A stretch of 6,094 bases of DNA, taken from NCBI GenBank assembly GCA_017628935.1, contig JAGBYC010000176.1:1-6094 (forward strand). The letters run 5' to 3'. A program made the translations under genes and the position numbers. This document shows positions 1-6,094 of the stretch, in pieces. Below the pieces are notes generated by a model. The model was not told the DNA's origin and did no database searches. It was given only the letters and a program-made list of their open reading frames with translations. How positions within the stretch are numbered: the stretch's first letter is position 1; every line of letters begins with the position of its first letter. This stretch comes from Clostridia bacterium. Lineage in GTDB: Bacteria; Bacillota; Clostridia; Christensenellales; Borkfalkiaceae.

Positions 1-1430
1 ACATATAAGGTAAATTGAAGCAATACGGCTATTTTAAGGCGTAATTTAGCAAAATAACGCGAATTTTCATCAAGACTACAAGTAGACATTTCTTCACGCG
101 TTTTAGGTTTTATTTTCCTTCCTAATACGGTTAAAATACGCGCAGTATCGTGAGTGTCTAAAATATTCATAAGCGAATCTAACGCCTGTTTAGGATAGTT
201 GTTAATTTGCTCTGACACAACTTTATTAAGTTCGGTTGCGTTTTTATTTAAAACATAGTCGATAATAGCGTTTTTAAGTGGATAATTCATAACCGAATCA
301 AGTTCGTTACCTAAAAAATACTCTTTACGCGTATCGTAAGCAATTTTATACGTAGCGTCTTCCCACACTTCACCTATAAGCACGGCGTTAGGATTTTCAC
401 TTTTAATTTTACTGCGAATTTTTTTAACGAAACGCGACGGAAGTTCATCAACAACGTCTAAACGGTATCCACTTGCACCAAGACGCATATATTTTTCAAT
501 AACGCCGTTATCACCAGCAATAAAATCTTCAAACTCGATTGAGTTTTTATTTATAGTTGGCAAAATTAAAATATCCCACCAACACGTGTATTCGTCTGGA
601 TATTTTTTAAATGTGTACCACGAATAATAAGGCGAATTTTCGCTTTGATAAGCGCCAACAGAATTATATTTGCCGTATTTATTAAAATAAACACTATCGT
701 CGCCCGTATGGTTAAATACGCCGTCAAGCACTATTTTAATGCCATATTCGTTAGCCTTTTCGCAAAGTGTTTTAAAATCATTATCGGCACCTAAAAGCCC
801 GTCAATCTTCATAAAGTCGCCAGCGTCGTAACGGTGGTTAGAATATGCCTCGGTAATGGGGTTTAAGTAAATTACGCTAACGCCTAACTTGCTTAAATAA
901 CTAAGTTTACTGATAATACCTTTTATGTTACCACCAAAAAAGTCGTTATTAAGCATTTTACCGTCAGCATTAGGCTTAAAATAAGGTTGTTCACCCCACT
1001 TACGCAATATTTTGCCGTCAGTAAGTTTTGGTGTTTTACCCTTTTTATAAAATCTATCAGGAAAAATTTGATATATTACCCCACCTTTAAACCAGTTAGG
1101 AACGGTATAATCTTTAGCGTAAACTAAAAGTTGATACCAGTTTGCATCGCCTAAAATAAGGTTTAAAAAGTCGTCCCTACCATACAACGCGCCGTCAATT
1201 TCAAAAACGTACCAGTATAAACCAACAGGTAAATTAGTAACGGTAAAATTAAACTTACCGTTACTTTTTTCGCCGTTGATTATAGTTAATTCGCCCGTTT
1301 TATCTTCGCGCAAAAATATTTTAGCACTACAACCGGTGGCGGTTAAGGTAAAGCTGATAATTTCGCCTTCCCTTACAGCGCCACGGGGTGTTTTGCAGTT
1401 TGTGTCAATAGGGTTAAAATAAAAACTCAT
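1..1430 (-). CDS. GH13 alpha-glucan hydrolase, neopullulanase/cyclomaltodextrinase-like (3' end outside window)
   Basis: Probably a cytoplasmic alpha-glucosidic hydrolase acting on maltodextrins, cyclodextrins or branched glucan ends. I translated it by hand: the frame is open for 476 codons from the ATG at 1430 to the window edge, so the C-terminal end of the barrel and domain C are missing (relatives are usually near 600 residues). Residues 1-95 look like the N-terminal beta-sandwich of neopullulanase-type enzymes. The barrel begins near WFKGGVIYQIFPDRF (113-127). GH13 conserved regions are all visible: DGVFNH (236-241), ILPTIN (289-294), GYRLDVVDE with nucleophile D325, GEVWE with acid/base E354, and DTHDTAR with transition-state D428. 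SNHRYD (197-202) is also typical. There is no signal peptide or membrane segment, so the substrate should be intracellular. The start is fixed by an in-frame TAA three codons upstream with no GTG or TTG between. It follows glgP by two bases. Exact specificity (neopullulanase, amylase, debranching) cannot be read from sequence alone. Confidence 0.9.
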   Translation of the reverse strand, partial: MSFYFNPIDTNCKTPRGAVREGEIISFTLTATGCSAKIFLREDKTGELTIINGEKSNGKFNFTVTNLPVGLYWYVFEIDGALYGRDDFLNLILGDANWYQLLVYAKDYTVPNWFKGGVIYQIFPDRFYKKGKTPKLTDGKILRKWGEQPYFKPNADGKMLNNDFFGGNIKGIISKLSYLSKLGVSVIYLNPITEAYSNHRYDAGDFMKIDGLLGADNDFKTLCEKANEYGIKIVLDGVFNHTGDDSVYFNKYGKYNSVGAYQSENSPYYSWYTFKKYPDEYTCWWDILILPTINKNSIEFEDFIAGDNGVIEKYMRLGASGYRLDVVDELPSRFVKKIRSKIKSENPNAVLIGEVWEDATYKIAYDTRKEYFLGNELDSVMNYPLKNAIIDYVLNKNATELNKVVSEQINNYPKQALDSLMNILDTHDTARILTVLGRKIKPKTREEMSTCSLDENSRYFAKLRLKIAVLLQFTLY

Positions 1431-1441
1431 ACTTACTTAAT
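1428..1441 (-). promoter_or_regulatory. Start region of GH13 gene with weak ribosome binding site
   Basis: Upstream of the ATG the coding strand reads TTAAGTAAGTATG. The glgP stop codon TAA lies within it and only two bases separate stop and start. There is no GGAG-like Shine-Dalgarno, unlike glgA and glgP. Inference: translation of this gene probably depends on ribosomes finishing glgP (translational coupling) and may be lower than that of the genes before it. Confidence 0.55.
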
Positions 1442-3865
1442 TGATTTTAAATTCCAAATGTTGTCAGCGTATTCTTTAATAGCACGGTCGCACGCAAAGA
1501 AACCTGCACCAGCAATATTCATAAGAGATTTTTTAGCCCATAAAGTTTTATCTTGGTAAACTTTTTCTAAATTTTCTCTTGCCATATGATAGTCGTTAAA
1601 GTCTGCCATACACATATAAGGGTCGGCAATACCTTTTTGAGTAACTAAATAGTCAGCGATAGTAGCAAAACTTTCACCGTTAAAGCCTACGCGTAACGCG
1701 TCAACAACTTTTTTAAGACGTGGGTTATTATTATAGAATTCACTAGCGTTATAACCACGTTGCCATAAAGCGTCAACTTCGTCAGCAGTCATACCGAAAA
1801 TAAAGATGTTATCGTCGCCTACAAGTTCACGCATTTCAACGTTAGCGCCGTCAAGAGTACCAAGTGTAAGCGCGCCGTTAATCATAAACTTCATATTACC
1901 CGTACCACTTGCCTCTTTACCCGCAGTAGAAATTTGTTCAGAAACTTCAGCCGACGGCATAAGGCGTTCAGCGATAGAAACGTTATAATCTTCAAGGTAA
2001 ACGACTTTTAACTTTTCGCGAATTTTAGGGTTAGGATTTTTATTGATGTCTTCTGCTAAATAGCAAATAAGTTTGATAATTTCTTTAGCAAAATAGTACC
2101 CTGGCGCAGCCTTTGCAGCAAAAATAAAGGTTTTTGGTTGCATAGGAAGGTCTGGATTTTCTTTAAGTTCGTTATAAATAGAAATTACGTTCATAGCGTT
2201 TAAAAGTTGACGTTTATATTCGTGTAAACGTTTTGCTTGAACGTCGAAAAGCGTATTAGGGTCAATTTTAATATCACGCTTTTTGGCTAAATAATCGCAA
2301 AATTGTTTCTTTTTAGTAGCCTTAATTTCATTTAATTTTTCTAAAACAGCCTTATCTTCACCAAACGCTTTAAGTTTATTAAGTTCAGCACCGTTTTTAA
2401 TAAATCCGTCACCTATAAGGTCAGAAATAAGCGAAGTAAGTTCTTTATTTGATTGACAAAGCCATCTTCTATGCGCAATACCGTTAGTAACGTTAGTAAA
2501 TCTATCTGGGTAAACGTTGCCAAATTCTTTAAATACGCTTTGCTTAATGATATCGCTATGAAGTGCCGATACGCCGTTAATTTTGTGTGAACCGATAACT
2601 GACAAATTAGCCATACGAACTTGACCGTGGCTTAAAATTGACATTTTTTCAATTAAATCCCACGAGCCTGGATATTTTTCCCACATTTGAGCGCAGAAAC
2701 GTTCGTTAATTTCTTTAATAATGGCGTAAATACGTGGTAATCTTCTTTCAATTAAGTCTTCACTCCATTTTTCAAGTGCTTCAGGCATAACGGTATGGTT
2801 AGTGTAAGCAACCGTTTTAATAACTATATTCCAAGCATCGTCCCACGAATAATTAAAGTCGTCCATTAAAATACGCATAAGTTCAGGAATACAAAGCGCT
2901 GGGTGTGTATCGTTAATGTGAATAGCAACTTTATCTGCTAAATTTGCTACCGTTTTATATCTGCCGTAATGGTCGTAAACGATATTTTGTAAACTTGCCG
3001 AAACTAAGAAATATTGTTGTTTTAATCTAAGCGACTTACCTTCAAAGTGGTTGTCTGACGGATATAAAACTTTGCTTATAAGTTCGGCTTCGTTATGGTG
3101 GCGCATACTTTCCATATAATTGCCTTGCGAAAAGGAATTCATATCGAAGTTTTCAACTGACCTTGCTGCCCATAATCGTAAAACTGAAACGGCGCTACTA
3201 TCCTTACCCGAAATCATCATATCGTAAGGAACTGCCTCAATTTCAGTGCAGTCAACTTGGCGCACTTTCATACCGTTTTCAGTCCAGTCTTCAAGCACTC
3301 TACCATCAAATTTAACACGGTACGCTTTATCTAAGCGTTGAGTAAGCCAAACTTCGCCACCTGGTAACCATACGTCAGGAAGTTCCATTTGCCAACCGTC
3401 AACAATTTTTTGCTTAAATAAGCCGTATTCGTATCTAATAGAAAAACCAACTGCCGGTAAATCTTGAGTTGCTAAACCGTCCATATAACAAGCGGCAAGA
3501 CGACCTAAACCACCGTTACCAAGCCCTGCATCTGGTTCAAGTTCATACATATCTTCAAGGTCGAACCCGTTCTTTTTTAAAACTTCGGCAAGTTCATTTT
3601 CAATACCTAAGTTGTATACGTTGTTTTTAAGTGAACGGCCAAGTAAAAATTCCATGCAAAGATAGTAAACGCGTTTACCACCTTGGCTTTTTACCTTTTG
3701 ATGATAACCTTTACGTTTTTCTAAAAGCATATCTCTAACCATCATTGCAACGGCTTTATAAATTTGGTCGTTAGTTGCTTCGTGAAAAGAAATACCGAAA
3801 TATCTTGATAATTTTCCAGATAACAATTCTTCAGCTTCTTTAGTAGTCATTTTTTTAGTACTCAT
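1433..3865 (-). CDS. glgP: Glycogen/starch (alpha-1,4-glucan) phosphorylase
   Basis: Cytoplasmic PLP-dependent GT35 enzyme that removes glucose from non-reducing ends of alpha-1,4-glucan with phosphate, giving glucose-1-phosphate. It is 810 residues long, the usual size for bacterial GlgP (about 800-815), and appears complete. Visible motifs in order: GLGNGGLGRLAACYMDGLAT (114-133); the FEGKSLRLKQQYF stretch (274-286) matching the active-site gate region of muscle phosphorylase; HINDTHPAL (316-324); TNHTVMPEALEKW (355-367); QAKRLHEYKRQ (543-553), with R546 and K551 as the likely phosphate-site residues; and the family signature EASGTGNMK (651-659), where K659 is the PLP Schiff-base lysine. 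The N-terminus lacks a muscle-type regulatory serine region, as is normal in bacteria. It starts one base after glgA ends, with a strong Shine-Dalgarno, and is followed two bases later by a GH13 enzyme that can process what phosphorylase leaves. No key residue is missing. Glycogen versus maltodextrin preference is inferred from the operon. Confidence 0.97.
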   Translation of the reverse strand: MSTKKMTTKEAEELLSGKLSRYFGISFHEATNDQIYKAVAMMVRDMLLEKRKGYHQKVKSQGGKRVYYLCMEFLLGRSLKNNVYNLGIENELAEVLKKNGFDLEDMYELEPDAGLGNGGLGRLAACYMDGLATQDLPAVGFSIRYEYGLFKQKIVDGWQMELPDVWLPGGEVWLTQRLDKAYRVKFDGRVLEDWTENGMKVRQVDCTEIEAVPYDMMISGKDSSAVSVLRLWAARSVENFDMNSFSQGNYMESMRHHNEAELISKVLYPSDNHFEGKSLRLKQQYFLVSASLQNIVYDHYGRYKTVANLADKVAIHINDTHPALCIPELMRILMDDFNYSWDDAWNIVIKTVAYTNHTVMPEALEKWSEDLIERRLPRIYAIIKEINERFCAQMWEKYPGSWDLIEKMSILSHGQVRMANLSVIGSHKINGVSALHSDIIKQSVFKEFGNVYPDRFTNVTNGIAHRRWLCQSNKELTSLISDLIGDGFIKNGAELNKLKAFGEDKAVLEKLNEIKATKKKQFCDYLAKKRDIKIDPNTLFDVQAKRLHEYKRQLLNAMNVISIYNELKENPDLPMQPKTFIFAAKAAPGYYFAKEIIKLICYLAEDINKNPNPKIREKLKVVYLEDYNVSIAERLMPSAEVSEQISTAGKEASGTGNMKFMINGALTLGTLDGANVEMRELVGDDNIFIFGMTADEVDALWQRGYNASEFYNNNPRLKKVVDALRVGFNGESFATIADYLVTQKGIADPYMCMADFNDYHMARENLEKVYQDKTLWAKKSLMNIAGAGFFACDRAIKEYADNIWNLKSIK

Positions 3866-3876
3866 GTCATCTCCTT
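3866..3876 (-). promoter_or_regulatory. glgP ribosome binding site inside the end of glgA
   Basis: The coding strand reads TTTTAAGGAGATGACATG. AAGGAG (3871-3876) is five bases from the glgP ATG at 3865. The same bases encode the final Leu-Arg-Arg of GlgA (TTA AGG AGA, then TGA), so the site is part of the upstream gene. This overlap implies that glgA and glgP are translated in a coupled way. Confidence 0.85.
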
Positions 3877-5327
3877 AAAAGTTCGTTGTATATTAGTTCG
3901 TACACGCGCGCAGATTTTTCCCAAGAAAAATCAGTATTCATAGCGCGTAATACAATTTTTTCCCATTCGTTTTTATTTTTATAAGCGTAAATAGCGTTTT
4001 TAATAACAAAAAGCATTTCGTGTGCGTTGTAGTTTTCAAAATTAAAACCAATACCGTTTTCGCTATCAACGTTATACGGAATAATACTGTCAGCAAGACC
4101 ACCAGTTTTTCTAACGATGGCTACCGTACCGTATTTTGACGCCATCATTTGCGATAATCCACAAGGCTCTTGTTTTGACGGCATTAAAAACATATCTGCG
4201 CCCGAATAAATTTTAGTTGATAAATCTTTATTATACGCTATAACCGTACGGCATTTAGTTGGGTAATTGTTTGAAACGTTTTTAAAAAACTCTTCATATT
4301 GCAATTCACCCTTACCTAAAATAACAAGTTGCACGTCTTCACATAAAAGTTCATCAACAACTGCTTTAAAAAGGTCAAGCCCTTTATGAGCAACAAGCCT
4401 TGAAATCATAGCAATTACCGGAACGTCACGCTCTGGTAAATTAAGCATTTTTTGAAGTTCAGTTTTGCAAACTTTTTTACCCGATAAATCACTTGCGCTA
4501 TAACTTGCAAAGCAAGATGCGTTAGTTGACGGGTCAAACAAACTTTCGTCAATACCGTTTAAAATACCAAGCGTTTTGTAAGCGTATTCGTTAGTGATAG
4601 TAGATAAGCCGTGAGAGAAAAAGTCGTATTTAATTTCTTCAGCGTACGTAGGGCTAACGGTTGAAACTTTATCAGCACAAACGATAGCGCCTTTCATAAG
4701 GTTAACGCAACCGTCGTATTCTAAAATACCCCTTTCTTTATCGCCTAAACCGAATAAATCGCCTAAAACTTCAAAACCATATTTACCTTGATATTCAATG
4801 TTATGAATAGTAAACATAGTTTTAATTTTATTAAATTTTTTGTCTTTTTTAAATAACGTTTTAAGGTACACAACCGATAACGCCGTTTGCCAGTCGTGAC
4901 AATGCATAACGCTTGGATAATAATCTAACTGTTGCATCATAACTAAAACTGCTTTAGAAAAATATGCAAAACGTTCGCCGTCGTCTAAATAACCGTATAA
5001 TCCGTCACGCTTAAAATAATATTCGTTGTCAATAAAGTAATAAGTTACGTTGTTAAGTGAATATGTAAAAATACCACAATATTGATTTCTCCAAGCAAGT
5101 GGAACGTTAAAGTTTGTTACAAATTTTAATTTATCGCGATATTCGGTAGCAAAGTCTTTATAAAGTGGACATACTACCCTAATATCTAAATCGGTACACG
5201 ATGCAAGCGACTTTGGTAATGAACCTATAACGTCGGCTAAGCCACCAGTACCGGCAAAAGGATTCGCTTCAGAAGCAACGAATAACACGCTATCTTTTTT
5301 AACTATTTTGATGCTTTTTTTAGCCAT
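3867..5327 (-). CDS. glgA: Glycogen synthase (ADP-glucose type, GT5)
   Basis: Cytoplasmic retaining glycosyltransferase that adds glucose from ADP-glucose to the non-reducing end of alpha-1,4-glucan. It is 486 residues long, typical for bacterial GlgA (about 475-490), with both Rossmann-type halves. N-terminal GT5 half: SEANPFAGTGGLADVIGSLP (19-38), HDWQTAL (144-150), FTIHNIEYQGKYG (172-184), VSTVSPTYAEEI (221-232). C-terminal half: NGID (257-260), ISRLVAHKGLDL (308-319) with R310 and K315 in the expected nucleotide-sugar phosphate positions, PSKQEPCGLSQ (383-393) with E387 as the conserved acidic residue, and KTGGLADSI (407-415). The oddity is at residue 26: the first KTGGL motif reads GTGGL, so the lysine known in E. 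coli as K15 (ADP-glucose binding) is glycine. The residues preceding the motif in E. coli start at about position 1, so this protein also has an N-terminal extension of about 11 residues rich in lysine. The start is supported by AAGGAG six bases upstream. It follows glgD by 59 bp and precedes glgP by one base. Confidence 0.96.
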   Translation of the reverse strand: MAKKSIKIVKKDSVLFVASEANPFAGTGGLADVIGSLPKSLASCTDLDIRVVCPLYKDFATEYRDKLKFVTNFNVPLAWRNQYCGIFTYSLNNVTYYFIDNEYYFKRDGLYGYLDDGERFAYFSKAVLVMMQQLDYYPSVMHCHDWQTALSVVYLKTLFKKDKKFNKIKTMFTIHNIEYQGKYGFEVLGDLFGLGDKERGILEYDGCVNLMKGAIVCADKVSTVSPTYAEEIKYDFFSHGLSTITNEYAYKTLGILNGIDESLFDPSTNASCFASYSASDLSGKKVCKTELQKMLNLPERDVPVIAMISRLVAHKGLDLFKAVVDELLCEDVQLVILGKGELQYEEFFKNVSNNYPTKCRTVIAYNKDLSTKIYSGADMFLMPSKQEPCGLSQMMASKYGTVAIVRKTGGLADSIIPYNVDSENGIGFNFENYNAHEMLFVIKNAIYAYKNKNEWEKIVLRAMNTDFSWEKSARVYELIYNELLRR

Positions 5328-5333
5328 TATAAA

Positions 5334-5339
5334 CTCCTT
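5334..5339 (-). promoter_or_regulatory. glgA ribosome binding site
   Basis: The coding strand reads AAAAGGAGTTTATAATG. A full AAGGAG lies six bases before the ATG at 5327, which decides the start and makes the lysine-rich N-terminus MAKKSIKIVKK part of the protein. Confidence 0.88.
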
Positions 5340-5359
5340 TTAGTTATATAAATTAAGTA

Positions 5360-5383
5360 TATGCTTGCTAAAAAGCAAGCATA
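5360..5383. other. Perfect 10-bp inverted repeat (hairpin) between glgD and glgA
   Basis: On the coding (minus) strand TATGCTTGCT, a TTTT loop, then AGCAAGCATA: a perfect 10-bp stem. A further 4-bp match (TTAA with TTAA) flanks it beyond a 3-by-3 internal mismatch, giving about 17 positions in total. It starts three bases after the glgD stop codon. The downstream sequence on the transcript (TACTTAATTTATATAAC) has no run of U, so it does not look like a standard intrinsic terminator. On the transcript the glgA Shine-Dalgarno lies about 20 bases after the stem and is not part of it. Likely roles are mRNA processing or stability, or partial attenuation; this is inference. Confidence 0.75.
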
Positions 5384-5386
5384 ACT

Positions 5387-6094
5387 TTAAATTATGTTGT
5401 TTTTACTGATGTAGAACGGATGAGTTTCACAACCTGATAATACGCGTCTATCTTTAATAACAACGCTCTTATCGGTAATAATGCAGTTTAAACTTGCGTT
5501 TTCACCTATAAACGAACCTTGCATTACGATAGAGTTTTTAACTACTGCACCGCGACCTATTTTTACACCACGGAATATAATAGAGTTTTCTACCGTGCCT
5601 TCAATTACGCAACCGTCGGCAATAAGTGAATTTTTAACTACTGAGTTAGCGCCGTATCTTGTAGGTGCGCTATCTTTAACTTTAGTAAACACGTCAACGT
5701 TTCTAAAAATTTCGTCACGCACTTTTCTATCTAAGAATTTAAGCGATTCTTTATAGTAACCGTAAAGTGAGTTAATTGCTACGAAATAACCGTTGTGTTC
5801 GTAACCAAAAATTCTTAAATTGTTAACGTTTCTTGCTAATACGTCTTGACCAAAGTGTGAATAGCCGTGTGAGAACGCGTCACTAATTAAACTTAAAAGT
5901 AACGTGCGTTTTAATACGTAAACGTTAGTTGAATATTTAACTTCGTTTTCAATGTTAGGGTCAATTGAAATTTCGTTAATTCTACCGTCGTCGCCAGTAT
6001 TTACGATAATTTTACCTTCAACACCTTGCAATTCTTCTGCTTGTTTTTTAACGTAAACGATAGTTATATCTGCCTGATTTGCTATATGGTTTCT
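5387..6094 (-). CDS. glgD: GlgD, ADP-glucose pyrophosphorylase-like regulatory subunit (5' end outside window)
   Basis: Partial: 235 residues visible, with the frame open to the window edge. Full-length GlgD is about 370 residues, so roughly the N-terminal third, including the nucleotide-binding start, is missing. An apparent start at 6031 is only an internal TTG (Leu), because 21 in-frame codons precede it, including ADITIVYV, typical of this family. Residues 1 to about 135 are the end of the nucleotidyltransferase domain. From about 142 there is a left-handed beta-helix of hexapeptide repeats, with recurring NS/NC turns near 155, 170, 187 and 203 (NSLIADGCVIEG, NSIIFRGVKIG, NSIVMQGSFIG, NCIITDKSVVI). 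Where catalytic GlgC has GYWRDVGTL, this protein has GYFVAINSL (102-110), so the aspartate is alanine. That marks it as GlgD rather than GlgC. In Firmicutes GlgD partners GlgC and modulates its activity; glgC is therefore expected just beyond 6094. It lies 59 bp upstream of glgA in the same transcription unit. Confidence 0.92.
   Translation of the reverse strand, partial: RNHIANQADITIVYVKKQAEELQGVEGKIIVNTGDDGRINEISIDPNIENEVKYSTNVYVLKRTLLLSLISDAFSHGYSHFGQDVLARNVNNLRIFGYEHNGYFVAINSLYGYYKESLKFLDRKVRDEIFRNVDVFTKVKDSAPTRYGANSVVKNSLIADGCVIEGTVENSIIFRGVKIGRGAVVKNSIVMQGSFIGENASLNCIITDKSVVIKDRRVLSGCETHPFYISKNNII

Noticed and set aside
1806..1988. Plus-strand open frame of 60 codons
   Set aside because: It lies wholly opposite the strongly conserved PLP-site region of glgP, has no ribosome binding site and no recognisable protein pattern; it is a shadow of the real gene.
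5360..5383. Intrinsic terminator at the glgD-glgA hairpin
   Set aside because: No U-tract follows the stem on the coding strand, and glgA belongs to the same pathway with no clear promoter of its own.
5340..5385. Possible internal promoter before glgA with a TATACT -10-like hexamer on the minus strand
   Set aside because: The -10-like match is good, but the hexamer 17 bases upstream (TTATGC) is a poor -35, and the match overlaps the hairpin in very AT-rich DNA, where such hexamers occur by chance.
5481..5756. Plus-strand open frame of 91 codons
   Set aside because: It is antisense to the beta-helix repeats of glgD; the composition follows from the reverse complement of the repeats and no start signal is seen.
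6029..6031. TTG as the start of a separate 214-residue protein
   Set aside because: The frame continues upstream to the window edge with family-typical GlgD sequence (ADITIVYV), so this is an internal leucine codon of a gene cut by the window.
1..6094. Horizontal transfer or mobile island
   Set aside because: All four genes share strand, codon habits and pathway, and no transposase, integrase, tRNA or direct-repeat boundary is visible.

Overview
The window is AT-rich and lies within a bacterial glycogen-metabolism operon. All genes are on the minus strand, so transcription runs from high to low coordinates. The organism is most likely a low-GC Firmicute of the Clostridia type. The grounds are the presence of GlgD, a non-catalytic ADP-glucose pyrophosphorylase paralogue known mainly from Firmicutes, the AT-rich composition, the AAGGAG ribosome binding sites, and the clostridial-style order glgD-glgA-glgP-GH13 amylase. 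I cannot name a genus or species.

Layout in transcription order: (1) 6094-5387, the C-terminal 235 residues of GlgD, whose start lies outside the window; (2) 5386-5328, a 59-bp gap with a perfect 10-bp hairpin and the glgA ribosome binding site; (3) 5327-3867, a complete ADP-glucose-type glycogen synthase GlgA; (4) 3865-1433, a complete glycogen phosphorylase GlgP, one base after glgA, with its Shine-Dalgarno sequence formed by the last glgA codons; (5) 1430-1, the first 476 residues of a cytoplasmic GH13 enzyme of the neopullulanase/cyclomaltodextrinase type, two bases after glgP and running off the left edge. There is no gene-free stretch above 300 bases, no RNA gene, mobile element or CRISPR array that I can see, and no obvious terminator, as expected inside an operon.

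How the genes fit together: GlgD, presumably with a GlgC encoded just upstream of the window, supplies or regulates ADP-glucose. GlgA polymerises it into alpha-1,4-glucan. GlgP shortens glucan chains to glucose-1-phosphate. The GH13 enzyme probably deals with branched limit dextrins or maltodextrins that phosphorylase cannot finish, a job that GlgX does in enterobacteria. Synthesis and breakdown genes are therefore tightly co-transcribed. No branching enzyme (GlgB) is visible here.

This is mostly ordinary core metabolism, and I found no undescribed system. The points worth a second look are the replacement of the N-terminal KTGGL lysine by glycine in GlgA, the intercistronic hairpin, the overlapping translation signals, and an apparent excess of the palindrome AACGTT.
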